64,000 nt of DNA from Methanobacterium sp. UBA353 (GTDB lineage Archaea; Methanobacteriota; Methanobacteria; Methanobacteriales; Methanobacteriaceae): positions 1-64,000 of the forward strand of contig DALO01000029.1 of assembly GCA_002496805.1 (NCBI GenBank), given 5' to 3'. The translations under genes and the position numbers were made by a program. Under the pieces are notes generated by a model. It searched no databases, was not told where the DNA came from, and worked only from the letters and a program-made list of their open reading frames with translations. Of this stretch, positions 23,929-31,868 are shown piece by piece. Numbering within the stretch: position 1 is the first letter of the stretch; every line of letters begins with the position of its first letter.

Positions 23929-23980
23929 AATAAGAAAAGTTTGAACTCCTCTTTCTAGGGTAACTAAGTATCACTTAACT
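23929..23980. repeat. 52-bp direct repeat, right copy (htpX 3' end)
   Basis: This copy spans the last five codons and stop of htpX and the 35 bases after it. It matches 20421-20472 at 50 of 52 positions. A repeat that overlaps the 3' end of an intact gene and recurs as a detached scrap resembles a recombination or integration footprint. Confidence 0.75.
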
Positions 23981-24920
23981 CGGCAAGTTTTTTAATCCTT
24001 TTGACCATGTTGGGATGGGTGGATATTAGTTCTGTGATTTTACTGCCTGTTTCTATTCTGATTTCGGTGTTTCTCAGTTCTGCCAGCTCTGTTTCACTTA
24101 TAATTCCATCCCTATCAAGATCTATTTGTTCCAGATCGCTTATTTCATTGGATGCGTCAGAAATATCATTGACAAAGAATGCTTTAACTCCTTCAACTTC
24201 TTTAACTTGTTTTTTATCCATATTTGCAGATCCGTAGACCAACTTATAAAGAGCACTGGCCAGTTCATGGGGGTGGCTACCAATCTCCACACTACCCTGA
24301 TCTGCATAATATTCCCTTACCCTGCTCACGAACAAAACCAGCAACTGACCCAGAAGGTATCCGATCAATGCAACAACACCAATAATTCCAGCGTCACGGT
24401 TACCATCTCCTCTAAAAAGGGTGCTGATGAATATCCAGTAGCAGATCAGTGGCACTACGCTGATGAGGGTCATAACTGCCATATCGTTATGTCGTATATG
24501 GCTGATTTCATGTCCCAGAACAGCTTTAAGTTCTTCTTCTTCTAATATATTCAAGATACCTCTGGTCACACATACCCTCCCATCTTTCTTGGTCTTACCA
24601 AATGCAAAGGCATTGGGAACGTTGAATTCGGAAATACCTACTTTAGGTTTGGGAATTCCTGCATTAATAGCCAGTTCAGCTATCATGGCATGAAGATTAG
24701 GTGCTTCCTGAGGTGAAACATAACGCACACCCATGGATTTCTCTACAATTATGGGGCCAATCATGTACTGGGCCAACACAACCACCACTGCAAACATGGC
24801 GAAGATTAACGGGGTTCCAAAGCCTAGATATGTACAAATCACTGTTATTATGGCATATAAAATACCAAAAAGTAGTGCAGTAGCTAACCAGATTCGTAGT
24901 GTGAGTAAAAACTTTCTCAA
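23964..24920 (-). CDS. htpX: HtpX-like membrane zinc metalloprotease with EF-hand-like loop
   Basis: A 318-aa membrane protease for quality control of membrane proteins. Two N-terminal membrane segments (residues 10-30 and 35-58) precede the HEISH zinc motif (His137, Glu138, His141), and the third ligand lies in VREYYAD (Glu203). Two further membrane segments lie between them (near 150-168 and 178-199). Residues 267-278 (DLDRDGIISETE) match a 12-residue calcium-binding EF-hand loop, an unusual insertion before the C-terminal STHPN segment. TTG start with GGTG upstream. Confidence 0.92.
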   Translation of the reverse strand: MRKFLLTLRIWLATALLFGILYAIITVICTYLGFGTPLIFAMFAVVVVLAQYMIGPIIVEKSMGVRYVSPQEAPNLHAMIAELAINAGIPKPKVGISEFNVPNAFAFGKTKKDGRVCVTRGILNILEEEELKAVLGHEISHIRHNDMAVMTLISVVPLICYWIFISTLFRGDGNRDAGIIGVVALIGYLLGQLLVLFVSRVREYYADQGSVEIGSHPHELASALYKLVYGSANMDKKQVKEVEGVKAFFVNDISDASNEISDLEQIDLDRDGIISETELAELRNTEIRIETGSKITELISTHPNMVKRIKKLAELSDT

Positions 24921-25225
24921 TTAAATACACCTTATTTTATACTTTCTTGAATAGCCTTAAATAGTAATGAACAAACTAATTATAACTATAACTTTCTTTA
25001 TGTTTTCACGGTTATCAGAAAATATAGTGAGAGTGGGATCAAGCTAAGTTTAAATAATAAATTAATGTTTTTTTTTTAAAACATTAAATCAGCTAATTAA
25101 CTGGATTATTGGTTTATAACATAGTAGTTGGGTTTGTCTAATTATCCTAATGTTATTTATTAAATATTCTACAAGATTATCCATCTAAGGAAATTATAAT
25201 TAAATATTCAGAGGAGATTTACATT
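24921..25225. other. divergent intergenic region, no gene seen
   Basis: The 305 bases between the divergent htpX and PopT-like genes are AT-rich. Both promoters must lie here, but I see no distinctive motif, ORF or RNA. Confidence 0.35.
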
Positions 25226-26101
25226 ATGCGTAAAATTGAGAGATACAGGGACACTTTTTTAATATTTCTTCGTGGATTATTAATGGGAACAGCTGACATG
25301 ATCCCCGGAGTTTCGGGGGGTACTATTGCATTGATCACCGGTATTTACCAGAGGTTGGTGCATGCCATCAGTCAGATAAATGCCAATTTCATTATGGCAG
25401 CTTTGAAAGGGGATTTTGGAAAATCCAAGGAAGAACTCCTAAAATGGGATTTTAATCTTTTCATACCCTTGCTGACCGGTATTGGATTGGCAGTTTTAAC
25501 CATGTCTAAGGTTATGACAGTGATGCTTACAGTGTACACTGCACCTACATTTGCCTTCTTTTTCGGTCTCATATTGGCATCGGCTGCTTTTGTTTTCAAA
25601 CATGTCGATGAACTTAATTTCAAGAATGTTATTTTACTGGTAATCGGCTTGGTTTTTGCAGTAATTTTTGTGGGATTAAACCCAATACAGGCCAATCATA
25701 CTCTTCCCATAATTTTCCTGTCAGGGATGGTGGCTATTTGTGCAATGATCCTTCCAGGTATTTCTGGAGCCTTTTTATTGCTACTTTTAAATCAGTACGA
25801 ATACATGTTGGCGGCATTAAACCAGCTTAAATTCGCTGATATCATCACTTTTTGTTTAGGTGCATTGATTGGTATTCTTTCCTTCTCACGCCTCTTAGAT
25901 TACTTGTTAAAACACCATAAATCCATAACTATGGCGTTTTTGCTGGGTTTAATGATAGGAACTCTCCGATTGCCTTACGAAAGAATAGTTACAACTATGG
26001 ACTCCATAGTACCAGTCATTATAGCTGGAGTGATTGGCTTTGTTTTGGTAGTGGTCCTGGAAAGACAGTTTGAAAAATACCACTTGCACTGGGAGGCTTA
26101 A
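25226..26101 (+). CDS. PopT-like (DUF368) polyprenyl-phosphate transporter
   Basis: A 291-aa membrane protein with eight or more hydrophobic segments. The family signature appears twice in related form: GTADMIPGVSGGTIALITG near residue 22 and CAMILPGISGAFLLLLLN near residue 173, an internal pseudo-repeat. Bacterial DUF368 proteins recycle undecaprenyl phosphate across the membrane. Here the lipid would be a dolichyl or polyprenyl phosphate for pseudomurein or glycoprotein synthesis, which is inference. GGAGATTTACATT precedes the ATG. Confidence 0.85.
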   Translation: MRKIERYRDTFLIFLRGLLMGTADMIPGVSGGTIALITGIYQRLVHAISQINANFIMAALKGDFGKSKEELLKWDFNLFIPLLTGIGLAVLTMSKVMTVMLTVYTAPTFAFFFGLILASAAFVFKHVDELNFKNVILLVIGLVFAVIFVGLNPIQANHTLPIIFLSGMVAICAMILPGISGAFLLLLLNQYEYMLAALNQLKFADIITFCLGALIGILSFSRLLDYLLKHHKSITMAFLLGLMIGTLRLPYERIVTTMDSIVPVIIAGVIGFVLVVVLERQFEKYHLHWEA

Positions 26102-26164
26102 AACCCTCCTTAAACATTTTATTTTAGAAAATTCTTATTTTAAAAAAAAAACGCTAATACAATT

Positions 26165-27097
26165 TTATTCATACCTCATAAAATCACGAGGATTAAATCC
26201 ATGAGCTATAAGGGATTGTTGATCTGCATTTTGAAGAGTTTTTTCTTCAGTGGGAGGTATAGGACTTCCTTTTTTAGCCAAAATTTTTCCATTTTTTTTG
26301 TTAGCTGCTAAAAATTTTCCTGCATTTCCATTTATAATAATTTTTCCTTTAATCATATCAATAGCTGTAAAGTCATCAGTATTTCCCTCAATGATTACAG
26401 TACCACCATTCAGAAGTGCACCAGTATTTTTACCCGCATTCCCCTTTATTAGCACAGTTCCTTTTCGCATTAGTATTCCAGTAGACAGGTCAACATCTCC
26501 CTTTTTAACGATCTCAGCTTCAAAATCTAAACGAGCACCTACTGTATCTTTTACAGTCCCATCATCGATTATGAATTTTTGACCAGCAAACTGACAACCA
26601 ATCAACTTATTCCCACGCCAACCATTGGTCACAATGTCGGTTATGCTTTTAAACTGCCGGTAACCTTTCACATTTGATTTAACTTCCACCAGGTTACCCA
26701 TGGGTTCTTTCACTTTTCCCTTGACGTAAATACTTCCACGAGTAATGCTTATGCCCATACGAGTGTCTACATTTCCTTCAACATAGATATCCCCAACCGA
26801 AATGTCTTTCCCAGTTCCTCCAAAGTACTGAAGATCCACACCCATACTACTTGCCAGGCGGTGTCCTGCATCACCATTAATCCGTACGTTTTCCTGATTT
26901 TTTAGGTGTTCCACCACTTCACCAAAGGTTACATCGTTCCCAGGAATTTTCCAGGACGGGTCTAACTTTTCTCCCTTATGTTGCCAGTGGAAGTTGAAAG
27001 TAAAATCACCCAGACAATCTACCGGTTCATCTACTTCTATTTCCAGAAATTCCCTTTCTGCTTTATCTTCTGTTTTGCGGCCGAAGATCTTAAACAT
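26165..27097 (-). CDS. GXGXG-domain protein related to formylmethanofuran dehydrogenase subunit C
   Basis: A 310-aa protein whose centre and C-terminal part form a right-handed beta-helix of GXGXG repeats (IYVEGNVDTRMG, IYVKGKVKEPMG, VLIKGNAGKNTG, VIIEGNTDDFTA, IIINGNAGKFLA). This is the fold shared by FwdC/FmdC and the glutamate synthase alpha C-terminus. The first 100 residues are different and contain a tryptophan-rich stretch. It is free-standing, with no other fwd gene around, so the role may be structural or in glutamate synthase-like assembly. G-rich ribosome binding site before ATG. Confidence 0.75.
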   Translation of the reverse strand: MFKIFGRKTEDKAEREFLEIEVDEPVDCLGDFTFNFHWQHKGEKLDPSWKIPGNDVTFGEVVEHLKNQENVRINGDAGHRLASSMGVDLQYFGGTGKDISVGDIYVEGNVDTRMGISITRGSIYVKGKVKEPMGNLVEVKSNVKGYRQFKSITDIVTNGWRGNKLIGCQFAGQKFIIDDGTVKDTVGARLDFEAEIVKKGDVDLSTGILMRKGTVLIKGNAGKNTGALLNGGTVIIEGNTDDFTAIDMIKGKIIINGNAGKFLAANKKNGKILAKKGSPIPPTEEKTLQNADQQSLIAHGFNPRDFMRYE

Positions 27098-27185
27098 CTA
27101 AAGCCCCCTCACTTTGTTTTAGAAGTTATATTCTTTAGATTTGTCTTCCTTATTAATTAAAGCTGTACTAATTTCAAATTCGAAT

Positions 27186-27632
27186 TTAAAATCTCAACTC
27201 TGCCCTGCGCTCTGGATCCATCACTTGCTGTATTAAAAATGATACACTGGCCTGGTTTACTTCTTCAAATATTTTCTGAGGATCTAAACCTTTTTCTTCT
27301 AAAAAATCCCATAAATGCACCAATTCCAAAAGATCATCACGAAAATCCGGTTTCCCATCCCTTATGGTTACTGAAATGAGCCTGTACTTTACGTAACGTT
27401 TTGGATCAGATTTTTCATATGGTGGGATCCAGTGGACAAATTTGTAGATGAAGTCCCGATCACTCTGCACTAACATTTCCATGGAACTTTTTTCTGCAGG
27501 AGTTGAGTTCTCATAAATCTCGAACAACTCTTCAAATAAAGGTAAATATTCCTCTCGATTCACCACTTTCAAATCATAATGATCAAAGGGGATTTGGATC
27601 AGTAATTCTTTAAATCGTTCTAAATCATCCAT
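27186..27632 (-). CDS. hypothetical acidic protein, 148 aa
   Basis: A soluble, helical-looking protein with many charged residues, no membrane segment and no motif I recognise. It has a PPYEKSDPKRYVKYRL segment in the middle. The start ATG follows GTGAAAAT. It lies 88 bases upstream of the GXGXG gene on the same strand and may be co-transcribed with it. Confidence 0.65.
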   Translation of the reverse strand: MDDLERFKELLIQIPFDHYDLKVVNREEYLPLFEELFEIYENSTPAEKSSMEMLVQSDRDFIYKFVHWIPPYEKSDPKRYVKYRLISVTIRDGKPDFRDDLLELVHLWDFLEEKGLDPQKIFEEVNQASVSFLIQQVMDPERRAELRF

Positions 27633-27876
27633 ATTTTCACATGAAAGTTTAATGAATGTTATTTTTAGGTTTTTGAAGCTTTCAGCATTTAGTTCTGTGG
27701 GGTTCTGCTCAAACTGGAATTAAATTATGAAGATATCAACACTATTTTTTTAAAGCTCAAATCATTTAAGTAATGGGGAATCATTTTTTATGTGATGGTT
27801 CAACTTCGATTAATACCTCCTGAAGTTTTATAATATATTGAATTGTGATGGAACCAATGTTCAATGGAACACGATT

Positions 27877-28581
27877 ATGACAACCAAAGACGATGTGGTG
27901 AAATTCCTCCAGAAAAATGGTGTTGAAACCAGATTTGTTAGCATAATGGATGGAAAGGTTTACATTAATAATTTGAGGTTATCTAAGTTTTCTCGCCGAA
28001 AGGAAGAGATATTCCTGGAGAAATTCCCAGATTACGAGGTCAGAAGATCACAGGTGTTTCAGAAGATCTGCACCAGAGCTTCCCGTGTGCTCAAAACTGC
28101 ACTGAATCCTCATGATAAGATATTACTCTCTGATTCTCCAAACTGTGTAAATCTAATCCTGCGGACAGTTCTGGAACCTTACACCCGCAAGTATGGTGTG
28201 GAGTTAATCATTATCCCTGAACTCGATTTCAGTCAAATGGAGGTGCAGAATACAGATGGGGAAAAACAGAAAGTAGATGCAGTGGCTCTGCCATTTACCA
28301 TGGATGAAGAGGTGGAACATATACTGGGTCTCATGATCCATGGAGAAGAATTGAAGCTTTTAAGTTCTGAAAATGAACTTAATGGGCTGAGAATGATTTA
28401 TCCACTTATAAATGTTCCCATATCCTGGGTAGAGTCCATGGTTGAGATTGAAACATTAAACTGTATTTTTAAAAATGAAAATGGCCATCCCAGGGAAATG
28501 TTGGAGTTTCTGGAGAGTTTTATCCCTGATGTGCGGGAGAAGATGATGAGGTCTGCTGATTATCTTTCTGGGGATGAGTAA
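27877..28581 (+). CDS. conserved archaeal protein of unknown function
   Basis: A 234-aa soluble protein. The middle, KILLSDSPNCVNLILRTVLEPYTRKYG followed by a hydrophobic strand VELIIIPELD, suggests an alpha/beta nucleotide-binding fold, but no catalytic motif is clear. I chose ATG 27877 (begins MTTKDDVVKF); an upstream GTG-type extension to 27838 is AT-rich and unlikely. It stands alone, divergent from the 148-aa hypothetical. Confidence 0.65.
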   Translation: MTTKDDVVKFLQKNGVETRFVSIMDGKVYINNLRLSKFSRRKEEIFLEKFPDYEVRRSQVFQKICTRASRVLKTALNPHDKILLSDSPNCVNLILRTVLEPYTRKYGVELIIIPELDFSQMEVQNTDGEKQKVDAVALPFTMDEEVEHILGLMIHGEELKLLSSENELNGLRMIYPLINVPISWVESMVEIETLNCIFKNENGHPREMLEFLESFIPDVREKMMRSADYLSGDE

Positions 28582-28903
28582 CAACTTCTTTTGGCCATAA
28601 AAAAAGTAGATTATTACGTAATATTGTGTTTAGGGTATATTTAAGAGCTTTAGAGTGTTTAAATGGGATAGGTTCAGGGTTATATGCCACAAAATTGCCA
28701 TAAACTTCTCTGGTATTACAACATCCCTGTAAATGATTTCAAACAATATATGAAGGGACATTATTTAGATCTTTAGGAAGTAGCATTGTTAGATCAAAGT
28801 TTTTTTTTAATATCTCCATTTTTGGAAATAAATAAGTGAAAAAGTTTTTAAAGTATTCATATTCATAGTTTAGTTTGAGCTAGAATGATCTGGAGGATGA
28901 AAG
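28582..28903 (-). other. intergenic region with a possible decayed minus-strand ORF
   Basis: No intact gene lies here. The minus strand from an ATG at 28819 reads protein-like in one frame (MEILKKNFDLTMLLPKDL..., a TGA, then ...REVYGNFVAYNPEPIPFKHS and ...LKYTLNTILRN) down to the end of the neighbouring gene. One stop interrupts it and I recognise no family. It could be a remnant or chance. Confidence 0.2.
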
Positions 28904-29509
28904 GTGCCCAAGAATATTAAGGACATTTTAATTGAAATGAAGAATATGTCCGAATTGATGGTTGATTTAGCATATTCTGCACTACTTTTTAACAGTAAAG
29001 ATGCTGCAGAAGAAGTTATAAAACTTGAAAACAAAGTGAATAGACTTAATTATCAAATTAAGAAGGAGTCACTCCTTGCTGCGAGGACTGTGGAGGATGC
29101 AGAAAAATTAACTGCTCTTCTTGAAGTGGGGGAAGCTACAGAAACCATAGCAGATTCAGCAAAAGATATAGCCGACCTGGTTTTAAAAGGTATAAAACCA
29201 CATCCCGTATTTAAAATGGTTATGGAAGAGTCTGATGAAGTTATAACTCGAATAAAAATAGTTAAAAGTTCTGAATTAGCAGATAAATCATTAGGAGAAC
29301 TTTTACTTGCAACTAGAACTGGAATGACAGTTATTGCAATAAGGAGAAATGAGTCCTGGATTTATGGTCCAGATAAAAACACAATGCTTTCAAAAGGGGA
29401 TTCACTTATTGTTAAAGGAAATGAAACAGGCGGATCCCTACTCATACAACTTGCAAATGGTGAAACTAAGCTAGAAGATCTTGAATATGAAGAGTTCACT
29501 GAAGATTAG
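28904..29509 (+). CDS. PhoU-like domain fused to TrkA_C ligand domain
   Basis: A 201-aa cytoplasmic protein. Residues 1-100 form a PhoU-like helical bundle (IKDILIEMKNMSELMVDLAY) and residues 115-190 a TrkA_C domain, which binds small ligands or ions in potassium channels and transporters. It begins with GTG, seven bases after GGAGG. It is followed by an Lrp-type regulator and a large MgtE-like transporter, so the group probably controls a cation or divalent metal transporter. Confidence 0.85.
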   Translation: MPKNIKDILIEMKNMSELMVDLAYSALLFNSKDAAEEVIKLENKVNRLNYQIKKESLLAARTVEDAEKLTALLEVGEATETIADSAKDIADLVLKGIKPHPVFKMVMEESDEVITRIKIVKSSELADKSLGELLLATRTGMTVIAIRRNESWIYGPDKNTMLSKGDSLIVKGNETGGSLLIQLANGETKLEDLEYEEFTED

Positions 29510-29662
29510 TGCTATTCTTTTTTAAAATACTAATTCATTTCTTTACATTTTTTTTTAAAATAAGATGATTTTTTGACAAATTTCATTGATAAGTTTTTTT
29601 GAAATTTCTAATTTCAGAGTCTAAATTTAGAAAAATACTAATTTTTATTCAAATTTTTGGTA

Positions 29663-29697
29663 ATATTCCCAAACTTTTATATAATATGTGGGTATAT
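29663..29697 (+). promoter_or_regulatory. BRE/TATA promoter flanked by an inverted repeat, Lrp-type gene
   Basis: CTTTTATATAATA (29674-29686), preceded by CCCAAA, is a strong archaeal BRE/TATA. It sits between ATATTCCCA (29663-29671) and TGGGTATAT (29689-29697), which are complementary at 8 of 9 positions. Binding of a dimeric regulator across these arms would cover the TATA box, as expected for Lrp autoregulation. Confidence 0.5.
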
Positions 29698-29734
29698 CTA
29701 TTTTTTGTATTACTAAAAAGGTGTTGGATAAAAA

Positions 29735-30172
29735 ATGGATGATGTAGATCTAGCTATACTCCGTTGTTTAATCAAAAACTCCAGGATCACAATATCTCAA
29801 ATGTCAAAAGAAATTGATATTCCCGATGCAACAATATCTAACCGGCTTAAAAAATTGGAAAAAAGTATAATAAAACGTTATACTTTGATACCTGACTGGC
29901 AGAAAATTGGTCTGGAGATAACTTCTATAATCATTATCCAGACTGAATCTGAAAAACACGAATTAGTAAAAAAGGAACTTTCAAGGCTTAAAAAAGTATC
30001 AGAAGTATACAGTGTATCTGGGGAGTATGATATCCTCATTAAAGTTTGGGTAAAGAGTATCAACGACTTAAATCAATTGATAAATTCAAAAATCCGTTCA
30101 ATTGATGGTGTTGAAGATTTAACTGAAATTATAGTGATGGAAAGAGTTAAAGAAGATATTCCAATACTTTAA
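29735..30172 (+). CDS. Lrp/AsnC-family transcription regulator
   Basis: A 145-aa regulator. The N-terminal helix-turn-helix covers residues 2-60 (DDVDLAILRCLIKNSRITISQMS ... ATISNRLKKLE), followed by the RAM ligand-binding domain with SGEYDILIKVWV near residue 92. It is probably autoregulated through the inverted repeat around its TATA box. The transporter gene starts 95 bases downstream, a plausible target. Confidence 0.9.
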   Translation: MDDVDLAILRCLIKNSRITISQMSKEIDIPDATISNRLKKLEKSIIKRYTLIPDWQKIGLEITSIIIIQTESEKHELVKKELSRLKKVSEVYSVSGEYDILIKVWVKSINDLNQLINSKIRSIDGVEDLTEIIVMERVKEDIPIL

Positions 30173-30267
30173 TGGACATGTAAGATGTGAATTTCTATAA
30201 TTAAATCATAAATCCAAAATATAGATGTTTATTATAACAGCCTAAACTGAAATTTTAGGGTGGTTCG

Positions 30268-31617
30268 GTGAAATGGATTGGGAGACTATTGAAGAAGATT
30301 GGCGATTTAATACATGTCATTCTAAATTGGATGGTAAAATTAGCAGTCCTAGTTTCTAAAAGGTCTTTAAACATTCTCCAGATCCCATTCATCGTCAGCG
30401 GTAAAATTACTCACTTTTTTAAAGAAGTATCAAGAGTCTTAGGTGAAACTTTCATAGCTCTTTTCATATGTGCTATCGGGGATTTAATAGCAGGAATATT
30501 ACTAAGTGGAATGACTCACACTCTAGAAATGCTTCCCGGACTTTTAGTTTTAATTCCTGGAGCAATTGGTATGAGAGGAAATATATTCGGTGCATTAGGG
30601 TCCAGATTAGGTTCAAACCTCCATATAGGTATCTTAACTCCTGAATTAAAAAAATCACCCATTCTAAATCAAAACATCATTTCAGCAATGGTTTTGACTG
30701 TAATCATGTCAATTTTCCTTGCATTTACAGCTAAGGGGTTTTGTATTCTCTTAGGGTTTGAAAGTATTAGTATCATGGACTTCACAGTTATTTCAGTACT
30801 GGGGGGAATATTTTCAGGTGCAGTGCTTCTACCAGCAACCCTCCTAATATCCATTAAAAGTTATGAAAACGGTTGGGATCCTGATAATGTAACAACACCA
30901 TTAATAGCAGCTTCTGGGGACCTTTTTACAATTCCATCTATTCTTTTAGCTGTGCAAATATTATTATGGGTGCGGAACGGATATGTAGAAACAATTTTAT
31001 TTGTAATATTCCTCATAATTGGTATAATGGGTTTTATTTATGGAATAAAACGAGGAAACCAACTTAAGAAGATTATAATGCACAGTACTCCGACACTGTT
31101 TCTATCATCACTATTTGGAACTACTGCCGGTACCATCTTAAACAGTAGCTTTTCAACTATTTTAAGTAATCCCAGTATTTTGGCATTGGTGCCATTATTC
31201 TCCGGTGAAAGTGGAGACTTAGTTAGTATTTTAGGGGCTCGATTATCTTCAGGATTACACATAGGATCCATAGAATCTTCCTTAAGACCAACCGGAGAAG
31301 TATTAAGGAATTTTGCCATAATCGTAATATTGGCCATAATCATATATCCCCTAATCGGAATTTTATCGTACTTCGGATCATTAGCTATAGGTGTGGAGTC
31401 AGTGGGACTTAGTAAAATGGTCTTTATCAGCACCGCCGCTGGATTAATGATCACACCTTTAATGCTACTAATTGCATTTTATCTGAACACAATTTCCTAC
31501 AAAAAAGGTCTTGACCCCGACAACATTGTCATACCCCTCTCCACCAGCATAACCGACCCAGTGGCCAACACATTCCTAGTGATGATGGTAGTATTTACAC
31601 TAGGATTAACTGTTTAA
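30268..31617 (+). CDS. MgtE/SLC41-like divalent cation transporter, two tandem repeats
   Basis: A 449-aa membrane protein with about ten membrane segments built from two similar halves. GMRGNIFGALGSRLGSNLHIG (first half) parallels GESGDLVSILGARLSSGLHIG (second), and WDPDNVTTPLIAASGDLFTIP parallels LDPDNIVIPLSTSITDPVANT. This is the SLC41-type core without the CBS domains of bacterial MgtE, so gating may be supplied by the PhoU-TrkA_C protein. GTG start with a G-rich ribosome binding site. Magnesium is inferred from the family. Confidence 0.85.
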   Translation: MKWIGRLLKKIGDLIHVILNWMVKLAVLVSKRSLNILQIPFIVSGKITHFFKEVSRVLGETFIALFICAIGDLIAGILLSGMTHTLEMLPGLLVLIPGAIGMRGNIFGALGSRLGSNLHIGILTPELKKSPILNQNIISAMVLTVIMSIFLAFTAKGFCILLGFESISIMDFTVISVLGGIFSGAVLLPATLLISIKSYENGWDPDNVTTPLIAASGDLFTIPSILLAVQILLWVRNGYVETILFVIFLIIGIMGFIYGIKRGNQLKKIIMHSTPTLFLSSLFGTTAGTILNSSFSTILSNPSILALVPLFSGESGDLVSILGARLSSGLHIGSIESSLRPTGEVLRNFAIIVILAIIIYPLIGILSYFGSLAIGVESVGLSKMVFISTAAGLMITPLMLLIAFYLNTISYKKGLDPDNIVIPLSTSITDPVANTFLVMMVVFTLGLTV

Positions 31618-31868
31618 TCACAAACTACTACCACAAAATGAGGGTCATCACCAAGAAGTACTATCTCCTTAAACTGTTTCTCAAGTTTCATATTATCACT
31701 AGTTATTTACCAGTATTTTAGGATTAAAAAGGCACTCGTTAATATTAAAAACTGCTCACAGTCATCAATAATACTATGAATAGGGGGTGAATAGTCTGTT
31801 AGTCATTAAAAAAAGAGAATAAAATCAAAAAATTAATAGAGAAATAAAAATGTCAAATCCAAAAAATA

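Noticed and set aside
23929..23980. Direct repeats called a proven attachment site of an integrative element
   Set aside because: No integrase or tRNA is linked to the block, and duplication by ordinary recombination explains it equally well. Kept only as a finding.
28582..28819. Minus-strand gene opposite the 3' end of the unknown gene at 27877
   Set aside because: Interrupted by a stop and not recognisable as any family; listed only as a weak possibility.
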